Made by a program: the position numbers and the translations under genes. This document shows, one piece after another, positions 33,778-46,110 of a stretch of DNA of 64,000 bases. The stretch comes from Sitta carolinensis (Eukaryota > Chordata > Aves > Passeriformes > Sittidae). Positions within the stretch are counted from its first letter, which is position 1. Each line of letters opens with the position of its first letter. Under the pieces are notes generated by a model. That model was given only the letters and a program-made list of their open reading frames with translations, made no database searches and had not been told where the DNA came from. Location: contig CM063283.1 of the NCBI GenBank assembly GCA_032173965.1, forward strand, positions 113,740,687 to 113,804,686, read 5' to 3'.

Positions 33778-33921
33778 CGAGAGGTCCGTGGTGGAGATGT
33801 AGAGGATGCTCAGCAGGTTGGAAAAGGCTCGCTCAGCTTCGTGGCACTGCTGCTCCAGCAGAGCCCTGCAGCCAGCCCGAGCCAGGCCCTTCACTTCTTC
33901 AGGCAGAATGTTGAAATCCAC
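33778..33921 (-). CDS. TTC3: TTC3 exon, second TPR block start
   Basis: Encodes VDFNILPEEVKGLARAGCRA then LLEQQCHEAERAFSNLLSIL, matching TTC3 'DF.NI...L......ALLEQ.C..A..AF..LL'. 144 bases, phase 0 at both ends. Acceptor CCATTGCAG, donor GTAAAGG. The A/C-rich array starts about 20 bp into the following intron. Confidence 0.93.
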
Positions 33922-34049
33922 CTGCAATGGGCACCAAACGTAAGAAAACTCATTTCCCCTCCTTTTTTATAAATTTTTTTTTTTCCGAAATCAATAACAC
34001 TTCAGCAAATATTTCCGTAAATTTTGCGCGCCGCGCCCGAAACGCCTCC

Positions 34050-35645
34050 CGTGCTGTTGTTGTTTTTCCACCTCCTCCTCCTCCTCCTCACAATAATCAG
34101 GATTATTTGGGGGGAAGGATGCATGATGGTGAATGCATAAATTGGCATTTTTTTGGGGTGAAATCCCCAAATCCCGGGTGTTTTCTGCCGGTTTACCGTG
34201 AACTCCGGCGTGCTGGCGGCTCTCAGCAGCGGCAATTGCCGTTGTTGTTTTTCCACCTCCTCACAATAATCAGGATTATTTTGGGGGGAAGGATGCATGA
34301 TGGTGAATGCATAAATTGGCATTTTTTTGGGGTGAAATCCCCAAATCCCGGGTGTTTTCTGCCGGTTTACCGTGAACTCCGGCGTGCTGGCGGCTCTCAG
34401 CAGCAGCAATTGCCGTTGTTGTTTTTCCACCTCCTCCTCCTCCTCACAATAATCAGGATTATTTTGGGGAAGGATGCATGATGGTAAATGCATAAATTGG
34501 AATTTTTTTGGGGTGAAATCCCCAAATCCCGGGTGTTTTCTGCCGGTTTACCGTGAACTCCGGCGTGCTGGCGGCTCTCAGCAGCAGCAATTGCCGTTGT
34601 TGTTTTTCCACCTCCTCACAATAATCAGGATTATTTTGGGGGGAAGGATGCATGATGGTGAATGCATAAATTGGCATTTTTTTAGGAGGAAATCCCCAAA
34701 TCCCGGGTGTTTTCTGCCGGTTTACCGTGAACTCCGGCGTGCTGGCGGCTCTCAGCAGCGGCAATTGCCGTTGTTGTTTTTCCACCTCCTCACAATAATC
34801 AGGATTATTTTGGGGGGAAGGATGCATGATGGTGAATGCATAAATTGGCATTTTTTTGGGGTGAAATCCCCAAATCCCGGGTGTTTTCTGCCGGTTTACC
34901 GTGAACTCCGGCGTGCTGGCGGCTCTCAGCAGCGGCAATTGCCGTTGTTGTTTTTCCACCTCCTCACAATAATCAGGATTATTTTGGGGGGAAGGATGCA
35001 TGATGGTGAATGCATAAATTGGCATTTTTTTGGGGTGAAATCCCCAAATCCCGGGTGTTTTCTGCCGGTTTACCGTGAACTCCGGCGTGCTGGCGGCTCT
35101 CAGCAGCAGCAATTGCCGTTGTTGTTTTTCAACCTCCTCCTCCTCCTCACAATAATCAGGATTATTTTGGGGGAAGGATGCATGATGGTAAATGCATAAA
35201 TTGGCATTTTTTTGGGGTGAAATCCCCAAATCCCGGGTGTTTTCTGCCGGTTTACCGTGAACTCCGGCGTGCTGGCGGCTCTCAGCAGCGGCAATTGCCG
35301 TTGTTGTTTTTCCACCTCCTCACAATAATCAGGATTATTTTGGGGGGAAGGATGCATGATGGTAAATGCATAAATTGGCATTTTTTTGGGGTGAAATCCC
35401 CAAATCCCGGGTGTTTTCTGCCGGTTTACCGTGAACTCCGGCGTGCTGGCGGCTCTCAGCAGCGGCAATTGCCGTTGTTGTTTTTCCACCTCCTCACAAT
35501 AATCAGGATTATTTTGGGGAAGGATGCATGATGGTGAATGCATAAATTGGCATTTTTTTGGGGTGAAATCCCCAAATCCCGGGTGTTTTCTGCCGGTTTA
35601 CCGTGAACTCCGGCGTGCTGGCGGCTCTCAGCAGCGGCAATCGAA
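34050..35645. repeat. 174-182 bp tandem array, 9 copies
   Basis: The anchor GCAATTGCC recurs at 34,232, 34,406, 34,587, 34,761, 34,935, 35,109, 35,291, 35,465 and, as GCAATCG, 35,637. Copies are nearly identical; the 181-182 bp steps come from (CTC)n expansion. Since 174 is a multiple of three, both strands show long open frames. On the sense strand each copy contains GAGTTCACG|GTAAAC, a donor-like motif. Confidence 0.97.
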
Positions 35646-35934
35646 CGGATCCGCCCCCGGCTCTATCCCTGTCTGCCACTCCTGCTGCCCTCTCCAGCCT
35701 TGGAGCTTTCACAGCTGCCCCAAAATCCCCCTGCAAGGTTGGAAAGACAGAAAAAAAAAAATTTGCTTGTCTGGTTTTATTTTTTTTTTTGTTTTTTTTT
35801 TTTTCCTGCAAAATTAGTTGCTTTGGAAAATTAATATTTGCTAAAATACTTCTGGGGAAACTCTGCACCCTCCTGAGTTGTTTCATCACAATTTCACTGT
35901 GCAAGCAGCAAAGGAGGTGCATTTTTATAAAATT

Positions 35935-36475
35935 ATTAGGTTATAGTATTATTAATATATTTAATAGCATAGTGATATAGTAATTATGTTAATATGGCTA
36001 ATGTACATTGGATTTTCATATTTATTATATTAATATGGCTAATGTAGATTAGAGTTTAATATTAATTATATTAATATAGATAATGTAGATTAGATTTTCA
36101 TATCTCTTATTATATTAATCTGGCTAATGTATATTAGACTTTAATATTTCTTGTATTAACAGAGCTAATGTATATTAGAGTTTAATATTTCTTATATTAA
36201 TATGGCTAATGGATATTAGAGTTTAATATTAATTATATTAATATAGCTAATGTATAGTAAAGTTTAATATCTCTTATTATATTAATATTTTCATATTTCT
36301 TATATTAATATAGATAACATATATTATATTTTCAATGCTCTTATTATATTAATATGGCTAGTGTATATTAGAGTTTAATATTTCTTATATTAATAGAGCT
36401 AATGGATATTAGAGTTTAATATCTCTTATTAATATGGCTAATGGATATTAGATTTCACTATTTCTCCTTATATTT
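35935..36475. repeat. ~50-bp AT-rich minisatellite
   Basis: About 10 copies of TTATATTAATATGGCTAATG then TATATTAGAGTTTAATAT, with variable spacing. Confidence 0.93.
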
Positions 36476-36489
36476 TAATAATTTGATTT

Positions 36490-37220
36490 AAACTTAGATT
36501 TTCCCAGAGCTGCTAACCTCTCAAAAATCTCGTTTTTCCTCTGAATTTCTCTCCAGAAAAATGCAACTTGACTTAAAGCATCATTTTGATTCTTCTTCCA
36601 TATAAAAAACCCAAAAGCACGACCCAGACTTTTGCTTTTCCTCACTTTTTGTATCCAAATGTTTTTGGAAGAGCTCAGAATTCTTTCCTTCTGCAGCACT
36701 TTGTGTCCAGCTCAGCTCGTGCTGGGAGGTTTCAGAGTCCATTATTTTATTCTGTTATTTGTCATTATGGTCTGTTAAAATTCTATTTTGGTTTCACTAC
36801 TGATACTTCCTGAAATCTGCAGGAATTTCCAGCAGGGAGACTGTAAATAATGAAGATTTATTTTAAATTTCTTAAACCTCCTGGGTTAATGCTGGCCCAT
36901 GCAGTTATAGAAGAGAATAAATTATGTTAGTTTAATGGCAAGAGCCACGACATAGAAAGCAGATGAAATTATTGAAAATGTTCCTTTCAACACCAGCAGT
37001 GAATCAGCAAAACCCAAAGAGGCATTTTAGAGGAAATAAGGAAATAAAAACCTGCAGCTTCTGCTAAATTCAGTTCTGTCCTGTGAGGGATTTAATCAGG
37101 ATTTTTGGTACCCACATCCCCCAATTCCCAGGGCTGGAAGAGTTCATTTTAATTATGTGTATTCCCATGATTTCCTTCAGGAATTTATTGGTGCTAAGAC
37201 CAGAAAAGGAGAATTTTCCC
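36490..37220. other. Intron, nothing recognised
   Basis: Non-repetitive intron with no exon or element recognised. Short open frames on both strands lack splice context. Confidence 0.55.
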
Positions 37221-37224
37221 TCAA

Positions 37225-37465
37225 TGTAGGAATTTCCTATAATAATATAATATATAGTATCATATATCTACATATATAATACATAATACATAAAATATAA
37301 TGTATAATACTTAAAATATAATGTATAATACATAAAATATAATGTATAATACTTAATATATAACGTATAATACAGAATACTTAATATATAATGTATAATA
37401 TACAGTATGCCCTATATAATATACAGTATACCCTATATAATATACAGTACACCCTATATAATAAG
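37225..37465. repeat. AT-rich short tandem repeats
   Basis: TATAATGTATAATACATAAA units, followed by three copies of the ~24-bp ATATAATATACAGTATACCC. Confidence 0.93.
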
Positions 37466-37776
37466 AAATAGTGTTTCCAACAGCCACTCCACCAAAAGTG
37501 GTTATTTCCAAATGCATCCAAGGCTGGAAAATCTTTAGGCAGAAATTTGGGAAGGGCTTTTTCCACCCCTGAAGGATCCCAGCCAGGTTTCACAGCAGGA
37601 GGAGAGAGAGAAACCAGAAGAAAAGGACAAAATAAATCAGTGTAATCACAGAATTTCTGTCTCTGATCAAAGCCAGGCAGAGCACAGAGCTTCACAGTCT
37701 GGAATTAGCCAAGATTTTGTGCAATGTTCCTGAAAAATGGCAAATAATTTTCCATTTGAGGCTGAATTCCCATTAC

Positions 37777-37843
37777 CTGGGGCACAGCATAGAAACCTTT
37801 CTCCTCCATGGCTTTAGAGTCCTTCTTCAAATCCACAGGATCC
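37777..37843 (-). CDS. TTC3: TTC3 exon before second TPR block
   Basis: Encodes DPVDLKKDSKAMEEKGFYAV then PQ, corresponding to TTC3 'PADLK..LEKQF...' just ahead of the second TPR block. The first G completes Arg from the 39.1 kb exon, and it ends in phase 0. The acceptor is TTTTTTGTAG and the donor GTAATG. Confidence 0.87.
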
Positions 37844-37849
37844 CTACAA

Positions 37850-39080
37850 AAAACAGGACAGGGGCACCAAGAGTTTGCAAACGTGCTTTAAATCTCAATT
37901 TATTTCCAATAAACTCTGCTTTTCAGAGCTCTGATCAGCTCCCCTCAAGAGAGAAGCAATTTTGGAGCTGGTTCAGCTGCTTTAAAGAGGATTTCTTCCA
38001 TGGTAAATGAAAATATTCCCTCTCCTTGAAGAGAAAGGAAATAATAATTCAGTTAAATGACCTCTCCTGTGGCAAAATTTCAATTTTCCTACCTGTGCTG
38101 GTACTGAGAAAATGATGGGAGAACAAAGGATGGTGCTGAGATAAATATTGAGGACAAGGAATTTGGGGTTGGGGTCACACTCAGCTGAGATCTGGGAATA
38201 ATCAGGATTCCTAAAGGCTCCTCTGCACCAGAAACCTGCCTTGGAAAAATTCCCTGTAATGGAAACTTCCCTATTTCCACGTCAAAATCCTGGTTTAATA
38301 TTTTAATCCTATTCTAATATGTAAATCCTATTTTGCTGCACTCTCCCATTTTTAAACACCACCAAAAATCTCCAGCAGCACTGGAAATAAAGGATGAGTA
38401 ATTCATTATTTCTAATGAAACAATTATAATTATTTATTATTATAATAAATTTTTAATAATAATTTATTATAAATCATTATAATAATAATGATTCTTTCTG
38501 ATTAACTCTGCTTTAAGTGCAAGCAGAAATATTAGCCAGAAAACCTAGTTTTACCTCAATAAATTGAATTTTAGCCCTACACACAACCTTGTTCTACATG
38601 AGCATCCCCAGCCTTAAAATGAGATTTTTGATTGTGTTTTTGAAGTGAAAATTGGAGCCAACGATCAACTAAAGGACTCCAAGCAGAGTTCTTCCCTAAA
38701 ATCAAACTCCAAAAAGCAGATTTGATCTTTTTCCAGAGCTCAGGGAGTGTCAGAGGAGTTGGAACAATTCTCTGGTGCCAGGAAGCCTTGGGAAGGAGGG
38801 CACAGGGAGTTACAATTATTGCTGTAACAAGTGAAACAAAACTCCTGCCTGAACAGCAAATATTCAAATTATGCCTTCACTCACTAAAAACTCAGCTGGG
38901 CAGGAGAAATATTCAATTTTCAAGTCATTATTGTGGAAAAAATTGGATTTTTGGGGACTTTACCAACTAAAAAATTACACAAAGCCATTAGCAACAGTCA
39001 GCAGTAAATCCAAGTTGTATTCATCTCACATAAAGTGACTCAAAATAATAATACTTTTTAAAATAATTTAGTAGTTCTTA
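37850..39080. other. Intron, nothing recognised
   Basis: Ordinary intron between the 37.8 and 39.1 kb exons. An AATAATTATTATAA microsatellite is at about 38,425-38,490. Confidence 0.55.
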
Positions 39081-39081
39081 C

Positions 39082-39142
39082 CTCATCTTTTCATTGTCAC
39101 AAGTTTTGGTTTTTGGCTTTCGTTTGTTTTGCTGACTTTGGT
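39082..39142 (-). CDS. TTC3: TTC3 basic linker exon
   Basis: Encodes QSQQNKRKPKTKTCDNEKM, matching the Lys-rich TTC3 stretch KHKGKQKSRNNESEK in position and character. It may carry a nuclear-localisation-like cluster (KRKPKTK), which is inference. Phase 2 in and 2 out. Donor GTAAGAAC. Confidence 0.87.
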
Positions 39143-41975
39143 CTGTAATGAGGAAAAGGATTTTAAATAAAATTATCATTACCTGAAACAAGCAAACAAA
39201 AAAAAAAAAGCACTTGGAACTCACACATGGCTCTATAAATTGCAGATTTTAAAAACTGACAAGGTCAAAACTTAAAAAAAAAAGAGTTAAAAGCATGAAT
39301 TTGATCTTAGTTTTGTCCCACAGTACATAGGATTAATAAAATCCTAAAGGGGAAAGAATTCAAACAAATAGAACAATCTTAAAATCCTGCTCAGATGTGA
39401 GCTGACCCCACAAAATTGTGATTATTAAAGTGATTATTTATCCAGGCTAAAGACATCTGTCCCAGAACAGTACAGCTGATAATATTATATATGTATTTAT
39501 AATTATTATCTAATTATGACTTGTACACCAGAATGCATACATTGTATGGTAGGGGATGTATTTTAAAATAATATTATGCAACGTTTTATATTAAAATTGG
39601 TTTCTTTTTTTGTTATACTATTAGTGACCAATCAGAATTTTCAAAGGGAATAACACATCCCTATGGAAGCCCAAGTTCCTGAAAAAAAAATTATTTTTTT
39701 TTCGTATTTTTGAAAAATTTCCCAATTTTTTTTGGAAATAACGATGAGGACGAATTTTTTGAGTTAAATTGAAGTTGAAATCCTGCCAATCTCAAATGTA
39801 AATAAACAGGGAGAGCCTGCCCTGGCTCCAAAATAATTCCAGGTGGAAGCACAAAAACAAGGAAGGGTTCATCACATGAGCCCAATTCACTTTTCACTCT
39901 CGAATTTCACAGCAAACACTTGACACAAAGTTTACTGAAGCATTTCAAAACTCCAGAATTCCAACCCTGCTGCGGAAAAGTGACTGAGAGAAACAATTCC
40001 TGAGCAACCAGGAAGGAGAAAATGTGGTTTAATCCTTTACTGCGTGGACAAACCCAGGAATTCCTGCCATTAAGAGCAAAATCATCTTTTTTATTGGACA
40101 CACCCGCAGGGAAATCCAGCCAGCACCTGGATTGAAACTTTTGGGCACTGGCTTATTGTTCTGCTGACCCCCCAGAAAATCCAATTTGAAAACAGGAGGA
40201 GGAGTTGTTAATGTTAGATATGAAATTTTAGCTGCTATCTGTGCTTAAAAAGGATACTCGGGGTATTTTAAACCCCAAATACTGGAAGACTGTGGAAAAA
40301 TCCACGCTGAGCGCTCTCCCTGCAGGCAGGGGAGGTGACCCACAAACATTCCTCAGGTAAATCCTGCCCAGGGGCACTTCGAGCCTTGTTCCAGGAGCAA
40401 TGTCTCATTAAGGGCTCCTTAATGCCCTGAAATTTTAATGAATCAGCACCAAAAAAATCACCAGTCACTAAGAGTGAACACATCCAGAATTATTTCACGG
40501 GCCGCTCCTTGGCTGCTGGAACACATGGGAACTCCAAAGCTCAATTGAAAACCACCACAAATCCCTTGAAACTGAGATATTGGAATGATGGGAAATAAGA
40601 ATCTTTCTGAAAGCCTGGGAACACCTCCAGCACATCATGCCTTAACCTTGCACAGTCTGAGAAATTTCACCTTTCCTTCACTTCACCTGTTGCTTTCCCT
40701 TAAGGAACCGATTTAATTGGCAACAAAAATCTCAGTGAAAGAAACCACCTCGCCATGGAAGGAAGAAATCCATCAGCATTATTTTTTTTTTTTTTTCACT
40801 GAATGATCCAATTACAAAAACCATTCAACAAAAACTCCTGCAGAAACAATTCCCATAGAAACAACTCCTCCCCCTCCAACACCCAACTTAAAATGCTGCA
40901 CCCAGATGAAATAAAAAAGCTTCTAAATAAAGATAACAAGCAAATCCAGCTGATGTACAGTTAAAACACTTAAGGAAATGTATTAATTCCACAGAAAACA
41001 TCATTTACTTACCCCACAAACACTTAAAAATATTAGGAATAGTATTACTTTTCCTAGCACTTTCCATTAGGAGTGACCAAAGATATTGAGTAAAAATATA
41101 CACGAGCTCAAAGAAACAATACATGAGGACCAAAAATAGGAAGTCGCAGGAAAAATAAATCAAAAAGGCCAATAAGTTTACAATAATATAATGTGGCATG
41201 AAAACTCCTGCAAGTTCAGTGAACAAAGGCAAAGGGAAAAAAAAAAAAAAAAAACAAAAAGCTCTTCCTCCCCACCCACAGCAAACTGGGGCCAGCCAGT
41301 CACTGGGAGCCTCCTCCTCCCTTCAAATCAAATATATTGCTCTGCAAAAACGAGGGGGAGGAGGAAGGGAGAAGAGAAAGTGAAAATAAAGCAGGGAAAA
41401 TAAAGCAGAAACACGGGATGCTCCCAAGTTGGGTGGAATTACTGCGATCTGTGGTCTTGGGGCAAGGACTGTGACAGCTCTCCCAGCATTCTCTCTCCTC
41501 CTCTTTCAATTCCCCCAAAATTCAGCCAGCCTGCCCCTTCTCCAGCCCCTCTGGGCCAGGGAAGACTTTTTAATTTAATGCCCAATTTCATCCTTGCCTG
41601 TTCCAAGGTTCTCCTCTGACAGACAGCATGGAGAAGGGAAATTTTCAGCCCCCCTGAAGTTGGGGGATAAGAGCTCAGGACCCAACTTGCAAAGGAGATA
41701 AAAGAATGTCAGAGAGACACAGAGAATGCTGAACCCAGCTGGAAACTGGGGGGGGACAGATAAATGAGAAATTCAGGGGGGTTGGGTCAAAATTACACAA
41801 CAGGAAACGACAGCACACGCCCAAAGTGGAGCTGAAGGAAACGCGAAATTTTGGGGGCTCTCAGTGAGTACAAACCCTGCAGGGCCACGGAAGGACCAGC
41901 AGGAAGAGGTGGGAGCATGGAAATGAATCCCAGGAAAAGTGCTGTGGAGTCTCTGGGTGCAGAAGGAATGGCTGC
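39143..41975. other. Intron, largely featureless
   Basis: Intronic DNA with homopolymers (poly-T at 40,780-40,797, poly-A at 41,239-41,256). I see no exon with matching phase and no convincing transposon here. Confidence 0.5.
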
Positions 41976-41979
41976 TTTG

Positions 41980-42160
41980 GAATGCTTCAGGTTGGGGTGG
42001 GAATTTGGTTTGGGCTGCTCTCAGCACCACCTCCATCAGCTCAAGGCCATTCCCTGGGTGCTGTCCCTCCAGCCCCTGCTCCAAGTCCCTCTCCTGATCT
42101 CCTGGAGCCCCTTTAGGCACTGGGATTTCAGGGCACCTGGAGCTTCTCCTTTCCACCTGT
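41980..42160 (-). mobile_element. CR1-type LINE fragment
   Basis: Reverse-orientation CR1 wording: AAGGCCATTCCCTGGGTGCT, then CCAAGTCCCTCTCCTGATCT and CCTGGAGCCCCTTTAGGCAC. About 180 bp. Confidence 0.65.
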
Positions 42161-42720
42161 AAGGGATGATCCAAAGATCCCTCAGCAGCCTCACCCAGGA
42201 CAGAGACTGCAGCCCTGCAAACCTCCAAAGGACTTTTGCCCAGGACTAGGATGGGATGTTTTGCCAAGAGTGTGCCCTTGCTGAGAACGGGTAGTGCAGG
42301 TTCACAGCTGGCTGGGCCAGGCAATCACTGCTTTGAACCCAAAATAATGAGCTGTCCTGTCCTTTGTTCCTGTCCACCTGTGCCATTCCCGTTCCCAGAG
42401 CAACGGGCCTCCTGACAATGCCTGGGAGATTGCCACACCTCTTGGCCAGGTGCCTCTCACTTGTGAAAAGGACTAGAAAGGGACTTTCTAAATTAACTGA
42501 CTTGGAGATCTCCCCATGGAAAGAAGACAAATCTATTGGCACAGGACCACGAGGACTGCATCTCACCCGCTGGTAGCTCTGTCCCACCTCCCTCTCTCTC
42601 TCCTCTATCACATAATCGTGTTGTGGGCTCTTAATAAAGGTGCACTGGTGTGATTTAAAATGGAAATCCTTTCTTTGTGCTCCCTTTTTGCACTCTGAGA
42701 TCAATTAATGAACTATCACG
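42160..42720 (+). mobile_element. Possible solo LTR
   Basis: Starts TGTAAGGGATGATCC and ends CTATCA (TG...CA), with a late polyadenylation-like signal (CTTAATAAAGGTGCACTGG) and a U5-like tail (CCTTTCTTTGTGCTCCCTTT). I cannot find a target-site duplication, so the borders are uncertain. No gag, pol or env homology was recognised. Confidence 0.4.
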
Positions 42721-43224
42721 ACCCCCGCTTGTATTAGCGGATGGTGACACCAGGCTAATAAATAATCATTATTAAATATTGCTTGAACCAAGAACACACT
42801 GAAGTATCAGTTATAACCACTTCTATTGTGTAATAAATGGATTGAAATCCCTTTCTCTAATCATTATCTACAGAAACACAGGATTAATTTCACCTATAAT
42901 ATTTTGGGGTTGCCATCCTTAGTCCTGAGGGACAAACTCACAGCAAGGATCAACTCCACCTCAATAAACCCTTGGGCACAAACCAGAGCCCAGCTCTGTC
43001 ACTAAACATGGATCAGTCACACCCAGGGAAAGGGATGTAGGGAGCCAGGAGCTCCCCAGGAGTTCCCCAGTGTCTTGGGGTTGCAGTGCAGGCTGTGAGC
43101 AGAGGTGTGGATTCCATCCCCAGCTGCTGGAGCCAGGTGGAGCAGTGTTCTCCATCTCCTCCAGGACCCAGCCCTCAGAACTCCAGGGGGGAATCCTCTG
43201 TCCATGGGCAGCTGTTCAAACCCA

Positions 43225-43575
43225 GCTGGTGTTGTATTGCACTAGTTAGTTGGTTTGTTATAAATGCACACTGGGGGACTAAGAATTGTTTGTATTATAT
43301 TCACATGGTCTATCTGAAATCCCCTTTTCCTAACCTCGTGCTGTAGCCTTCCCATACTGACCTTTCCCCTCTGCATGTCTCCCATTGGCTCTATTCCCTT
43401 TCACCCCACACCCCTGTTATCCCAGGTTTAAATTCCCACACACACATGGGTTGGGGTCTCTTTTTCCTCCCTAGAACTGATCCAGTAAATAAATCACCAG
43501 GTCTGGTTCCTGGAGAATATTAAACTGGCATCTTTCCTTTCATCCCTGTCAGGACCCACTCCTATGGGCAGAGCC
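43225..43575 (+). mobile_element. Possible second LTR fragment
   Basis: Promoter- and polyA-like order: CCATTGGCTC (CCAAT-like region), GTTTAAATTCCC (TATA-like), then GATCCAGTAAATAAATC and a T/C-rich tail. Composition differs from the flanks. Borders were not established. Confidence 0.33.
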
Positions 43576-44170
43576 AGCCAGTTGTGACCATTTTCAGGAC
43601 TGGGTCCAAAGCAGCTGGGGCAGTTTGCTTCTCCCTGCCAGCACCCATCCTCCCTGCAGGCACAGCTCTGCTGCTCAGGGCCCACGGAGTCTCCCTGCAG
43701 GGCTGAGAAAATTCCCTGCTGCCCCTGGCAGAGGCTGCAGGCAGGGCAGGAGCCAAGCATTCCTGCCTGGCTCCCCTGGCAGCTGGGGCAGCCCAGGGCA
43801 GCCTTGGCCCGGCAGTGCCAGAGGCAGAGCAGCCCCAGGGATGCCCAGGGCAGCTGCAGAGGGAATCTGCCCCTTGCTGCAGGCTCCCTGCTCCAGCAGA
43901 GCCCCCTGTGCCCCTGCAGGAGGCTGCAGCCCCCAGGGGATGGCTCTGCTGCCACCCCCGAGCCCCGGGGGGCAGGGGGGATTCGGACTCTGCCAGGGGC
44001 TGGGCTGGCAGCACTGCATTTTTATTGGCATTCTCCTGCCAGAGAACTGTCAGTGCCAGCCCAGAGCTTGGCCTGAGAGCCCCTGAATGGCACCATGAGA
44101 ACAATGCCCAGGGAGGGCTTTGCATTCTCCATTCCAGGGGGGCTCCTGCCCTCCTCAGCACACAACCTGC
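43575..44170. other. GC-rich segment, Cys-rich frames
   Basis: Both strands carry 100-230 codon open frames with a Cys/Gly/Ala/Pro bias, typical of GC-rich non-coding DNA. Many CAGGGG/CTGCAG words. No domain recognised and no TTC3 phase match. Probably retroelement-derived. Confidence 0.35.
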
Positions 44171-44184
44171 CCTCCAAACCAAGA

Positions 44185-44460
44185 CCCCCCACCCCTCCCA
44201 GGGAACAATTCCTGCCCCCAATCCCAGCCAATCCCACTCTGCAGCCATTCCCTGGCTCCTGTCCCTCCATCCCTTGTCCCCAGTCCCTCCCCAGCTCTCC
44301 TGGAGCCCCTTTAGGCTCTGAGCTCTCCCAAACCCTTCTCCAGGCTGAACAACCCCAGCTCTCCCAGCCTGTCCTCACAGAAGAAGAAAATCTTCATTCT
44401 TTCCCAACAAAAACATCTGGAGATTTCCTGGGCAACCTTCCCCACATTTCCCACCTTTAA
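44185..44460 (-). mobile_element. CR1-type LINE fragment
   Basis: Reverse-orientation CR1: GGAACAATTCCTGCCCCCAA, CCATTCCCTGGCTCCTGTCC and CCTGGAGCCCCTTTAGGCTC. It lacks the extreme 3' end. Shares long identical words with the copy at 5.98 kb. Confidence 0.82.
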
Positions 44461-45250
44461 TCCCTCAAGGTGTTCCCAAAGCTCACGAGGCCAGGATCGC
44501 TCCTCCTGCTGCTCATTTCAAAATCATTTTTTCTCATACACCTTCAGTGGTTTCCTAAATTCCAATTTTCAAGTCCTCTGTGCTTTGCCACTCCTCTGGT
44601 ATTTAAACAAGCACAAAAAAGGCTTCAGACAGGTGAGAGCAGGTGGTAAAAACCCCCAGGAAAATTTAGGAAAGGATTTCCCTTTGAAGCTCAGAACTGC
44701 CTGAACTTCACTCCCAGTGCATAAAAATAACTCTGGCACTGGGGGAGTTTGGGCAGGTGGGAGTTCTCTCTATAAAATGATTTATTTTTTAAAAAAAGCC
44801 CCCCAAATGTTAATAAGAAATCACACAACTCTCAAAGCCTGCAGCTAAAAATCCGCTCTGCCAAATATCTTGTGGCCTCTTCCCCTCTTTACCTGCAGAA
44901 TTATTTTCTGAGGGAGCTTTTATTAAGCACAAATTAATTGTAAATACTGAAATACAGACACTTCTTTAATTTAGATCCTTTCAGATGCTGGCTCAGGAGG
45001 AGGGAAAACATTTCCAGCCTGTGACTCCGATTTTACTCTTCAATTCCAGTTTAAACCCTGAATTCAGTCAAGGAAATTCAAATTACAAAAGCATCCAGGA
45101 ATTAAGACAAAGACAGAAGTGAAAGACAGAAGTGAAAGATGATTGATTATTGTTGTGGGAACGGCAGGAAATGCAGTTTTGTTATTCAATGGTGGCAGCA
45201 GCAGAGGAAGGAGGTGCTCAGACTAGATAAAAAACCAAAAATAAACTCAC

Positions 45251-45308
45251 TTGGAGGCTGCTCCAGCGTGGAAACTTTACCTTCTGCTGTTCTCGGGGGC
45301 TCAGTCAC
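45251..45308 (-). CDS. TTC3: TTC3 linker exon (VTEPPRTAEGK)
   Basis: Encodes VTEPPRTAEGKVSTLEQPP, aligning with the TTC3 linker that ends in a Pro-rich stretch. 58 bases, phase 0 in and one base (A) out, which with AC from the next exon gives Asn. Acceptor CATCATCAG, donor GTGAGTTTA. Confidence 0.82.
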
Positions 45309-45779
45309 CTGATGATGGCAAAAAAATATCAGATTACAAACCCCAAACCCATCTCCCTCACAGGCTTTCGACAAAGCCAAAAAAAAAAACAAACCCCAAA
45401 CCCCCTCAGCGAGGAAAGAAATGAAAATGTGCTGCATGATGCTCTTCATCAAGAGGCAAAGAAAAAAGAGATTTCATTAAGCAAAGTGTTTTTCCTCCCG
45501 AGCTGGTCCCAATTTCTATTTACAAATCTGACAGACACCAGGGAAAACAAACAGATTTTTATTTTTTTTTAACAGACCTGCAGAGAGATTTTTCAGGAGC
45601 AAAGCAAAGCAAAGCCCTGAGAACTTCAAGCTGGTTTTTTTCTGCCAAAAACTCTAAAATTTCTATTTCCTGCCCTCCTGCTCTGGTTTCGTTTTTGCCA
45701 GGCTCACGTCACCGCTCAGAGCCCTCCCCCTGCTCTGAGAGCAGCAGCAGCCCTGCTGGGAGGGCTCAAAATTCAATTT

Positions 45780-46110
45780 ATTGCTCACATCCTCTGCCTC
45801 AGGCAGCTGTTTTTATAGTGCAAGCCGTGGGGTAAAGGAGAATATAGATAGAGATGTTAAATTATACATTGAGATTTATCGCTCTTTAAATGAATTGTAA
45901 TTTATCGTCGCACGGTAACCAGTGAAAGCAAGGAAAATGTCAAAAATGCCTCTTGAAATTAATAATTACTTATTGATTTCTAGTGGAGAAAGTTCAAAAG
46001 AAATAAAGATAAAAATTAGAAGTGAAGACACGATGGTTTTTGCTTTTAAAGATGGGTTCAGGTTAAAAATCAAAAAATAAATTAAAAATTAGAAGTAAAA
46101 AGGTTTCAGT
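45780..46110 (+). repeat. Dispersed unnamed element, copy 1
   Basis: Shares an ordered series of words with 56,350-56,660 and 59,975-60,205: CAGGCAGCTGTTTTTATAGTGCA, CACGGTAAC, AAAATGTCA, ATTAATAATTACTTATT, AAAAATTAGAAGT and TTTTTGCTTTTAAAGATG. Its 3' end grades into the 46-48.4 kb array. I do not recognise the family. Confidence 0.7.

Noticed and set aside
34002..35922. Long frames on both strands across the 174-bp array, including a possible exon ending LPLLRAASTPEFT
   Set aside because: At first it resembled TTC3, but the 37.8 and 33.8 kb exons join directly in phase with full homology, so nothing is missing between them. The open frames follow from a unit length divisible by three.
43494..44248. 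Cys-rich minus-strand frames of 153-228 codons
   Set aside because: Several overlapping frames are open on both strands in GC-rich DNA. No recognisable domain, splice context or TTC3 phase.
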